Source: Arthrobotrys musiformis
Taxonomy: Eukaryota; Ascomycota; Orbiliomycetes; Orbiliales; Orbiliaceae
Assembly (NCBI GenBank): GCA_036971715.1
Contig: JAVHJL010000014.1
Coordinates: forward strand, 62,001-126,000
Direction of reading: 5' to 3'
DNA: 64,000 nucleotides
Under the pieces are notes generated by a model. The model searched no databases, was not told the DNA's origin, and was given only the letters and a program-made list of their open reading frames with translations. Positions within the stretch are counted from its first letter, which is position 1. Every line of letters begins with the position of its first letter. A program made the position numbers and the translations under genes. Below, piece by piece: positions 34,557 through 45,700 of the stretch.

Positions 34557-34627
34557 TCACGTTATTTGATTTGAACAAATAACCATCTCATCCGTAATAA
34601 GATGCTCTACCTTTGAGCTAAACGTGA
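34557..34627 (-). tRNA. trnR: tRNA-Arg(ACG)
   Basis: A 71-nt cloverleaf: acceptor TCACGTT/AACGTGA, D stem GCTC/GAGC, anticodon stem TCTTA/TGAGA with loop TTACGGA (anticodon ACG), T stem ATTTG/CAAAT with TTCAAAT loop. It reads CGN Arg codons. Confidence 0.9.
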
Positions 34628-36232
34628 TTAAAAAAGGGTAGTGATTATATATAATTTAATAACCTTAATTAAATTTTTCTACTTAGTAACTTCAAATATT
34701 TTTATCTTTTCAGCATACTTTGTGCAGAGCCCACTAATAAAGTAAACTTTAGCTCAACTAAAAATATTTAATTTATAAATAGTTGAGCTTATTATAAATT
34801 TTACCCTTAATCTTAAAATATTAATAACCATTATAAATTAGTTTGAACTTTCAGCTTAAAAATAACCATTAGAATTTTTAATCGATAGCCCTTATATTTA
34901 AATTATTTTAAGTATCACAGTATTTGGTATTTTATTTTTAATTCATTTAATAATTTTTTATAATATTCCTATATAATAATTTTTTTAATAAATTTTTATT
35001 AAAAGTTATTTTTAAAAATTTATAAACTAATAAAGCCAATATAATACTCTTTAAATAAAATTATTAAAATTATATTGTGTACGTGCTTTATCGTATCTTA
35101 CTATACACAAATAATTTTAATTATCATCAATTACTATTTCTGTATAGTTTTAATATCTTTATTAATCGAAAAAAAATTCTTATAATCATAATACACGCCT
35201 ATAGTTAAATTTTCATTACATCACTGCTTGAATTTTCACTTTAAATATTTTCAAATTATGTAATTATTAGCTTGATTTTTTAATAACTTTTAGTTTTTAA
35301 CGCCCCTCCTTCGGTGCGGCGTTATCACACGTATATATTAATTCGTATTTTTTGTATTATTATTTTTAAAATTATTAACTTAATTTAGAATAGTATTATT
35401 AATTTTGGTCGTTTAACAGGCTTAAACATCGCGCAACACATATTGTTTTTATGTAAAATATTTAAAACCACTTATGTGGGTCTTTTTACCTAATTTTTAT
35501 TATATAATAATTAAATATTATTTTATGATAATAATCTATTGTATTATATTTTTACAATTAATTGAATTTTAATTTTGAGAGTACCAGCTACGAAGCAGCT
35601 GTATATTTCATACTTTAATAAAAACCCTACGGTAATATTTATCTCATAATTTAAAAATTTAATAATAATAATTAAAATATAATTATAAACTTTACCACAC
35701 CTACCCCCTTATTATAAATTAAAAACCCACCTTCAAAATTTATCTAAGTGGATTCAAAAACTTTATAAGTTTATTTTATTATTTTGTTTAAAAAACAATT
35801 TATTATTTTTTATTATTTTGTTAATCAACAAAGGATAAATAAGTTTTTTAAACAAAATAATTCTAATTTTTATTATTTTGTTAAACATCAACAAAGGATG
35901 AGACTAATTTCAGAATTTTATTATAATAAATAAATTTTCTATTTTTAAATTCGTATAAACCAAATGAAAGTAACATTAAATTAGAATAAATAAATGGAAT
36001 AATTTAAAGATAAATTAATTGTATTTACTATAATAAAAGTATAAATTTTAAGTATTGAATAGATTATAGTATACAGCGAAGTTTATTATCCTAGATTTTT
36101 TTCAATATTGAAAGATATGAAATATTCATTTTTAATTAGAGTTTTAATAAACAATTAGCTTAAACTTTAATATTAAATGAAGAACTTTCAACTTGAGATA
36201 ATACATTATTTGAACTAGTATTGGAAGAATTT
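34628..36232. other. AT-rich intergenic region downstream of cox1
   Basis: No gene is recognised. It contains the repeat cluster at 35779-35900 and small GC islands near 35300-35325 and 35585-35605. Confidence 0.5.
35779..35900. repeat. Inverted and direct repeat cluster
   Basis: The 18-nt arm ttattttgtttaaaaaac (35779-35796) is inverted at 35843-35860. A direct repeat, tattattttgttaa(ac)atcaacaaaggat, occurs at about 35811-35836 and 35871-35899. Function unknown. Confidence 0.7.
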
Positions 36233-36655
36233 TTATTTAATGATAAAAGAGCTTCTGCAGCAACTTTTTTCTTCTTCAGATGCTTGACTACTTTTTGATA
36301 CTTCAAATGATGAATTTTCCTTTGTTTGTATATCCATATCGCTTACATTTTTTTTAATCTCATTTAGAATGACGCTATTATTAGTGTTTGAACTACTTTG
36401 TATATTTGTAGTATCACTAGTAGCCACGCTCAAAGATTTTATGTTAATATAATATTCATTATTAATACGTTCAGTGTGTATAATAAACTTTTCACCTTTA
36501 TTAACATATAAAAGAATATTAAAAAAGTTATCTTCCAATTTATAATGTTATTCTTTTACAATATCACCCATAGAATTAAACTTCTCCTCACTACTATTAT
36601 GTCTATTTATCTTAGCAGTATTTCACTTAGTAAATGTATCTTTAGTTATATTCAT
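36233..36655 (-). pseudogene. Hypothetical ORF after cox1, with one in-frame stop
   Basis: One frame of 141 codons runs from ATG at 36655 to 36233, using one TGA as Trp and interrupted by a single TAA near 36550. The first part includes MNITKDTFTKWNTAKINRHN. The second includes EDNFFNILLYVNKGEKFIIH and a Ser/Asn-rich acidic stretch. No family is recognised. It begins ~57 nt after the cox1 stop, so it could be on the same transcript. Confidence 0.35.
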
Positions 36656-36711
36656 TTTTTTAGTTCTATCACTAGAATCATAATTACTTAATAATAGTAT
36701 CAATATATATA

Positions 36712-39700
36712 TTAAAGCCCCCCTTTAAAAAAAATACTTTGTTGTGGAAGAGAAGTATAAGAATGTGGAATAGGTGGACTATGTAAATTTCATTCAATAG
36801 ATATTTGAGCTCTAGATAATAAGGCTCTAAGATAATCAGTATTAAATTCTGGGTAATATCAAATATTTCTATTTGCAGACTCTCCATATACTAATTGGAT
36901 ATATAGAGCATATAAGAAAATTACTGTAGCTCCTACTGAAATAATAGATCCATAACTTGACACATAATTTCATCCTGCGTAGGCGTCAGCATAGTCACTG
37001 ATACGACGTGGCATACCCTGTAGCGTATTGATAAAATATATAATAAATATAATTATGTTACAAAAAAAAGCTAAATATTAAAAATAATAAACACATTAAT
37101 TAAATATACTAGACTAAAAATCAAAAAACTATTGTTCATTTGAAAAAAATAACATTGATTTATATTCAATATTTGAATCTATATATTTATTAATAGTAAC
37201 TTTGGAAATATGTAAATCTTTTACAAGAGAAGCTCGAGTATCATACCGTCGTATAAGTTTTTTTGTACAGGCATCATAAACATAAACTTCTTTGCTCATA
37301 GGATTATTGGCTCCTGTTTTATCTTTGTACATTTGTTCTATAAATTCTTTAGATTTTGGTTTACCATACATTGGATTTAATTTTCCTTGTTTAGCTATTT
37401 TCATTTTATCTAAAGAATCAAAATTATGCTTCTTAGATCAAAATGGATTTAATTCCCCAGAAAATAATTCACTAAGTTTTTTTTTAGTTTCATCAGATAA
37501 GGGTTTACCTTTTCTAAATTCAGCTATTAATTTTTTAGATGTTTCAGAATGTTTAAATCCTAAACTTGAACTAGCTTTGGGGTTTATATTTAAAATAGGA
37601 TTATATAATTTAAAATAATATTCTTCTTTAGTTAAAATGTCTAATTTAGAATGTAAACCAGTTTTTCCTAAAATATCTAAAATAACAAGAGAAAAACAAT
37701 AATGACCATATTTTAAAATTGAATTTGAAATATGTCTGTTATCTATTAACCGAGAAGGAAAATAATAAGCAGCTAATCTTTTACTTAAATCATGAGCACT
37801 ACCAATATATTGTTTTCCATTTATTGTATTATGTAAAAGATAAATACCACTAACAAATTTATAATTTTTTAATATTATATCTTTATCCTTTAAAAGACTT
37901 ATGAATATATAAAGGTTTAGATTTTAATTTGCTTGCGTCCAATTTATTTAAATTTACCAAATTATGGTTTGGATTAATAGTAATTAAATTATTATTATCA
38001 ACGGAATTTTTTTCCGAGTCATCTTCCTCAGGGTCATAATTATCATTGGAAGGTCCATTGTCACTATGATAAAAATTTGATTTATTTCTAAAGTTTATAT
38101 TATTTTTTTCAGCATCTAGTAACTAGTTGATATATAAACATATGATTATATCAATTTGGACTATATCTTTATCCATAAAGGATAATATCATCTAGTCTCT
38201 GAGGAAAAAAAAAAATTTAAATATTAAAATTTTATTTTTTTCCTGCTGATTGTCTTTAATAAAACGATAACTAATTATCATTTATTTAAAGATGTTCCAG
38301 CATATAGATAAATACAAAGTAATATTACTATTAAACGGGCCTACTATAATTTGACCTAAGAAATGTTGAGGGAAGAATGTAACATTACAAATATATAAAA
38401 TAGAAATCTAAAAATGCTATTTTATATTGGACTATATCATCATTGATAAAACAATGTTTTTTCGTCTAGTCTCTAAGGATCATGATTAAACCTGTGACCC
38501 TGCTGATAATTTAAGATTGTTATTCGTTTTTATTAAAAAGTATTTAATCTTTAAATTTCCCAGCATTTAGAAAAAATTGGTAGGGGCTAATGTTAATTAT
38601 TCTAACGACGAGTTGATTGAAGTATTCAATCTTCACCTAATAAAGTAATTCAATTACCAGTGTCAACATTATTACCGATAGTAGTATGCCTAACTTTAAA
38701 ATGTTGTCTAGCTGAATTTAAAGAAGGAAAAATTAGCTCTTGATTTGCTTTATTATAACAAAAAACTGTCTTTCCTCCAATACCATATTGTTTAGATAAT
38801 ATTCCTTTTAAGCCTTTAGTAGGATGAGAACGAGTTCGATAAAATTCTTTATTCCCATCACTAATTGCTTTTTTGGTTTCAGAAGAAGTAACATAGCCAA
38901 ATTTAGGATGATTTTCTTTACTAAACATTTTTTTTAATTTTATAATAGTTTCTTCAGAATGTTTTAAACCTGACGAGTTAGCTGCAATCTTAAGAACATT
39001 ATACTCAGGATTGTAATAATCTATTCATTTTTGTTCTAATTTAACGCAAGTAGTCAGATCTTTATTACAAAATTCTAATATAGCTAAAGAAAAGTTTTCT
39101 AAACCGTGTTTTCTCATAGCCCGAGTAATTACAATATTTGTTTGTTTATCGCTATTTGCGTTATAAAAATGTATACCCATTCTTCTAGATAAATTAACAC
39201 TACTACCTACATAAAGGTGATTAGTGTTTTTATTAATAAACAAATTATTTATTATTCAACCTAAAATAAAAATTAATATAAACCTTTAAAGAACTTTTTC
39301 AACAAAAGGAATGAAATTTTATAAATCTAACTTTTTTAATTTATAGGTGTAATTGATATAATTTTTCAATCTATCCCTTTTAGATTAATCATTCGACCAC
39401 TATCTAAAATATTATTTATTGTAATCCATTCTACATTAAAATACAATTTGGCTGAACTTATAGATTTAAAAATTAACATAACATTTTTATCATTAAAAAA
39501 CAAAATATAATGTTCAATAAATATGTTTTTATTATTTTCAATTACTTTTATAATATATTTTCCTTTAAATGGTTTATTGGTCTTAGTTTTAATTCTAGCA
39601 ATAATGGGTTTAATTCTTATATTTAAATCAGATGCTAGTTTAAAAAGTGAAGAGTAAAACACTGTTTTATTATCCTTTAAATGAACAACTTCAAAACCTA

Positions 39701-42700
39701 TATCAGGGTGAACAATACTTTTTTTCGTCAAATAATAAGATTTATTATATAAATCTAAATTTAAATTTTCCCTATAAGGGTAACAAGCAGATTGAGGTAT
39801 ATAAAAACTAACATTGCTTAAGTAACCCCTATTTTTATAACTCAAATCTACTTGTTTAAGATTTACAAAGAATCATGTTCTCTTTTAAGATTCATACCGG
39901 AAACTAATTCTTTAATTTGGTTTAATCCACTCTCTGTTAAATGAGCTTTATCTTTAATTAAATAAGCTATTTTACAAAAATCTAAGAAATCTAAGTTTTT
40001 TGTTCCAACAACAGGATTATTTTTAAAAAATGGTATAATAATATTTAATATGTTGTTAATATCTGTTACAACATAACAAACTGCCGATTTATTTGAAAAA
40101 GGCTTTAGGTAACCGCAACCAAAGAATCCTACCAGTTTTTCAATTAAAAATAAATCACGAGAATGTTGACCAATTGCAAATCTTAATTGAACTGAATATC
40201 CAATTTTGTATTTATCAGTTTTAAATAATGCTACATAAAAAGAACCTTCCCCGGAAGTAAAACCAGCGACTCAATAAGGAGATAAACTTTCTGTAACTTG
40301 AAATTTTATTCTTTCTATTGGAATAATATCTGTAAAACTATTAATTAAAGATGTTGATAAACCCTTATTCATACTAGCTTTATGGGCTAATATTTTGTTT
40401 AACCCTTCTTTATTTAAATGTTGTTTATTTTTTACTAAATCCACTACAGAACTAAATAGAATAAAATCTGCCCTTTTTTGAGTGATTAAAGGATATTTAT
40501 TAAAATGAGGAATAATTACATTAACCAAATCTTTTAATTTAGTTACAGTATAACTTACAGAGTTATGATTCTTATTTGATTTTATAAAACCTACGCCAAA
40601 AAATGATCTAATTTGAATTAACAAATCATGATCTTTAGAATGCAATGTGATATTAAAAACAAGCTGAGTTTCTCAACCTACTTTCAATTTAGTGGTTTTA
40701 TAAATAAGCACAGAAAAAGAACCTTCTCCATCTACAAATCCTGTAACTAAATTAGGGTCTAATCTTTTTGAAATAGTAGAATAATATCTATTTTTCAATG
40801 AAGATTGATAATTAATAGACATTATATTATTTGTTTTATTAAATATAGAATTAGTTACTATTAAATTACTGTTATATACACCTGATTTATTCCTTAAGCT
40901 ATTGTAGATATCCCTTTTACTGGCTTTAATATCACTAAAAAAAATTACAAAATTATTTGGGTCTGGAAATTTACCTGAATTAGGTAATTCATTAGGTTTA
41001 CTATCGGAATGAATAAATCTATTTACTTTATTAAGGTTTTTCTTAATTTTTAATAATAAAAAAAAAGATGAACTCAAGAATACCATTTTTAAAAAATTAA
41101 CCCCAATAAATAGCACTCAGAAGTGCATTTTGGCTAGTTTAAAATCATAAACTAATCCTATTATTTTTGGCATTCAGAAATATCATGCCGCAAATAATGC
41201 AAATACTGCACCCATTGATAACACATAGTGGAAATGCAACTAATAATATAGTTGTGGACTATCTCTTTACCTATAACAATTTACTATTCACCTTTATACA
41301 ATAGATATTTATTAACAAAAGGAACTTTATATCATAAAGGATTCTCATATTTAATTCAATCTATCATAAAGTCTGCATATATTTTATGCTCTACACTATT
41401 TCTAGGAGATGTTTTATATTTTCTAATTTCTATAAAGGATTTAATTTTAGTAACTCTATAAAATTTCATGTCACAAAATAATCTATTATGCATAAAATAA
41501 TCATATATGAATAGCATATTATTTACATTTTGAAATTTAAATGCAATAGATGAGAAATCTTTAGAACTACCTGATTTAGAAGATTTTTTACGGATTAGAA
41601 CAGCTGGTTTACAATTTAGTATAGTGTTATCAAGATTTAATTTAGATGAGTATTCACTATATTGAAATTCTAAATTACATTCTATTCTATTACCAGCATA
41701 ATTAAATACTATACTACCATCAGTATCAACTAGGCCTGCAAAATAAGGATCATACAAACCAATATTATAATTAGGTTCAATATAATTTATATTATATAAA
41801 TTACAAGCCTCTTTAAACCCAGGTACTTTTAATCTAATTAAACCATTAAGATTATTGACAATATACATCATAGTTTCTCTGGTAGAAACTATATACATTG
41901 AATATGGTTTATTTTTATCTGCTCTAATTTTTCCCATATGTAAATAATCTTGTATCCGTGTTAATATTTTAACATCTCTATTATGTAGTTTAATTCTAAT
42001 TTGTTTAAGAACTCTTTTATTATTAATAGTTCTAATATCAAAATTCCCGTCGCCATCTATTACACCAGCAAATCAATTTCAAAACTTAGAGTCTTCATTA
42101 GGTAATTGACGTATAGTCTCTGAGAATCCTTTGCAGTTTTCTGCTGATTGTATATTCAAAGGTTCTGAACCTACTGTAATATCGTTATTTTGACTACTTA
42201 AAAGAATATTATTCCTACTGGCATCTAATTTATAAAGATAAAACGTATTAATAAATAGTAAACAATATACAAATAATATAGTTCCCAGCATATAGTCAAT
42301 TGCAAAATAATTCTTAAATGTAAATAAATTATTTTGGCCCATTTGAGCTACCACGTAATATGTCGATTAGTTCGCTCAAATATTTTTATATAACATCGTT
42401 CACACAATGGTTCGGACTATAACTTATCTAATATTTAACTTAATAAACTTTAGACTGTCACGTTTAGTCTCTACGGAGCCCAATACGGTTTCACCCATAT
42501 AGGTTTCCACGATATTATCTTATATTTTTTTACGTTATTTGCATTTAAAATAACACATAAGACTTCATCGTTAGCAATATATAAATAATTATATATTACC
42601 GAAAAGTATATAACTCTTTTCACGGTGACATGACCACAAGACACATATTATTTAATTATTTAGTTTTTCACTAAATTTTTCAAATGATATCTTTTTTTCA

Positions 42701-45700
42701 CCTAATAATGGATAATTTAAACAATGTGTTATTATTTTTTTTAAAACTTCTTTTTTATAAATTTCTAAAGCATAAAAATTACCATAAGAATTTCTTACTG
42801 CATTACTAGCCTCAAAATATAATTTAATAGCTTCAATTAGATATATATCATCATTTTGTCCTATTGAAAAGGAATGAGCATTAGATTTTCTTAATGAAAA
42901 ACAACCTTCAGCTTCTACAAACCCAGATAATCATTCTTTAAAATAACTAGGAGTTACAAATGGAGCTTTAAGTATATCACGTTGATTATCGTATTTATTA
43001 TTTCTATTATTTAAGTAATAATCCATACTATTTTTAGTTAAACAAGTTTTTAAAAAATTTAGTTGACATATTTTTTTAGAAGTTAATAAAGGATATTCTT
43101 CAAATATTTTTATAATTTCTTCTATATCTTCTTTTTTATTAACCACTCAAATTACATCTTGTTTAACTATTCTTACATAACCTCCTATAGTTTTAGCTAT
43201 TAAATTTAACATATCGAAATTAAGAATATCATATTTTAATTTAATAACTAATCTATATTGTAAAGACTTTTTTAATCAATGATTAACTTGTATACTACCG
43301 TCACCATCCATAAGGCCTACTCAAAATTTTTTAATGTAATCATTATCTAAATTTAATAAATTCAAAGATGAACTAGAATTATTAAAAAAAATTTTATCAT
43401 TTTTTATTTTATCCATTAATATATTAATTGCAAAAAAAAGGATAATCACAGTATCATGGAATGCAATATCCAGAGATGCGTTCGCTAAAACTACCCCACT
43501 TACTAAATAAAAATTTATTAATCTTTTAATCTTTCATAACTAAACATATAATCATTATAAATACCTCCTACTTTAGCATATTTTTTAATTGTACTATGAC
43601 TTATATTTAAAGATCTTTGAGCTTCCATTACTCCATCGTATTTACATATAAAATTTTTATTAATATCATACACAAATACTGCTTTTCTAATATGACTATG
43701 ATTATTTATATTTAATATTAATTCATCACATTCTTTAGAAATTCAATTTGCTATAACCGGTGTATCACTTATATTATAAGGTGTATTGGTAAAATATCAT
43801 TCTCCTCTAAATATATTTTTTTCTTTTATAACATCAACTATTGTTGAATGATTAGATTTAATTAATTTAGCTAAAGTTAATACGGAAGGAAAAATTACTA
43901 ATAACTCTTTAAAAGAATTATAAATATAAACAGGATAAGCAGATTTAGCTTCAATTATCCTGACTTTAGTTTCCATAGAATGATTTTTATTATAAAAAGG
44001 ATTATTTTCACCTGTTAAAGCTTTAGCTATTAAACCTTTAGTAACGTTACTATGAACTCTATTTTTAGCCAGTTCTGATAATAATTTTTTAGTTTCCTCT
44101 GTATGTTTGTAACCTAAAGAAGAATAACCTTGTTTTAATACATTATAATACGGTAATACAAATGTTATAAAATAAGTTTCTCTAACTGTTAAAAATCGAG
44201 GTTCTACATACTCTAATATTAATAATTTAAAGTTAGATTGATCATATTTTAATAAACCTTTAACAATAGGCATGTTAATATTTTGTTTACTTTTTAAAAA
44301 AGTATTATTAAGATAATTTTTCATTCTAGAAGCTAAATTAATAGAACTTCCTACATAAGAATGACCATTAATTTTATTAATTAAACAATAAACACCTGAT
44401 TTATCTTTTTGTTCTTTTAAAATATTAACCTTATCTTCTTTAAAGTTATCATATGTTATTAAAGGATTTAAATTTTTTGTATTATCTTCTTTTTTAACAT
44501 TAGAAGTAGAATAAGCACGAATAGTTAATTTAGGGTAAAGATTAAAAGAATTATTTAAATTAAATAATGAATTTTTATTTAAAGGACTATATCTTCCTTT
44601 ATTAAGGAAACTACTTTTAGTCTCTGAGGTGCTTACTAATTTGTATAAATTTTTTATACGTAAGTTACCTGCTGATTGTTCAAAATTATACAAATTAACT
44701 GGAATTAAATAAATACCTAGTAATATAATTGTCAGAAGTTCCCAACATATTGTAGTATTTAAAGGGAGAACCAAGTGGGGGAATAATCCTCCAATAGTGA
44801 ACATAAAAATGAACCCAAGAGCGAATAATAATGGAGTATGGAAATGTAATGAACCCCCATAACACGTTGCTAACCATGAGAAGATTTTAATTCCTGTAGG
44901 TACAGCAATAATTAATGTTGCGGCAGTGAAATATGCACGTGTGTCCACATCTAATCCAACTGAATACATATGATGACTTCAAACCACGAATCCCAGAACA
45001 CCAATTGACATCATAGCGTAACTATGTTTTGCATGCAAATAAATATTATTAAAAAAGTTTATTTTAATCTATTTGAATTCATTTGTAAATTTAATATCTT
45101 AATCTGGTCTAAACCTTTTTTAGTTAAGTGTTGTTTTAATTCAATAATTGACATACATTGTTTAAAACAAACATAATCTTCTTGTTTTAAGTTTAAAAGA
45201 GGATAACTATCAAAATGAGGTATTATTTTTTCTAATAAAGAATTAGTATCTTGAACTATAAAATCACACCTGGGTGTAGATAAATTAGATCTTAAATTAA
45301 CTACCCCACAATCAAAAAATTTTATAAATAAAATATATTTTTTAATAATATTTAATATAACAAAATGTCGGGCAAATTTGCCCTGCAGGGCCCTCAGGTC
45401 TGCATATGTTTAACTAACATATATTTAAAGGGATAAGGAATTAACCATAAATATAAATTTATGATTTAATTATTTTGTATTTATTCTGGAATATTGCGCC
45501 CGATTTAATATATCTAGCTACAGTATTATTACTTACACTAAAATGACGGGATACACTTCTTACAGAAGGAAAGTTTAATTTCTCTCCTGTCTCAGTATTA
45601 TGCAATATAACAGCAGTACCAAGAGTAGCCGAAATTTTTAATTTGGATTCATCTTTATGAGTTTTACCTATAGACGAATCACTAATTTTTTTTTTATGTT

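Larger units (their letters stand above)
38383..41094 (-). mobile_element. cox1 intron 11, group I with interleaved LAGLIDADG and GIY-YIG genes (2.7 kb)
   Basis: Core before the 3' splice: P (TAAATGCTGGGA, about 38569-38558), Q (AAATTATCAGCAGGGTC, about 38514-38498), R (GATCCTTAGAGACTAG, about 38481-38466), S (TGATATAGTCC, about 38441-38431). Upstream are an exon-fused LAGLIDADG gene carrying a GIY-YIG leader, an orphan HTH tail and a GIY-YIG gene lacking its start. Confidence 0.8.

Noticed and set aside
36684..36887. 67-codon minus-strand frame at the end of cox1
   Set aside because: It overlaps cox1 exon 13 in another frame; the cox1 frame continues to TAA at 36712 with TGA as Trp.
44695..44877. 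60-codon minus-strand frame
   Set aside because: Shadow of cox1 exon 8 and the intron 8 ORF.
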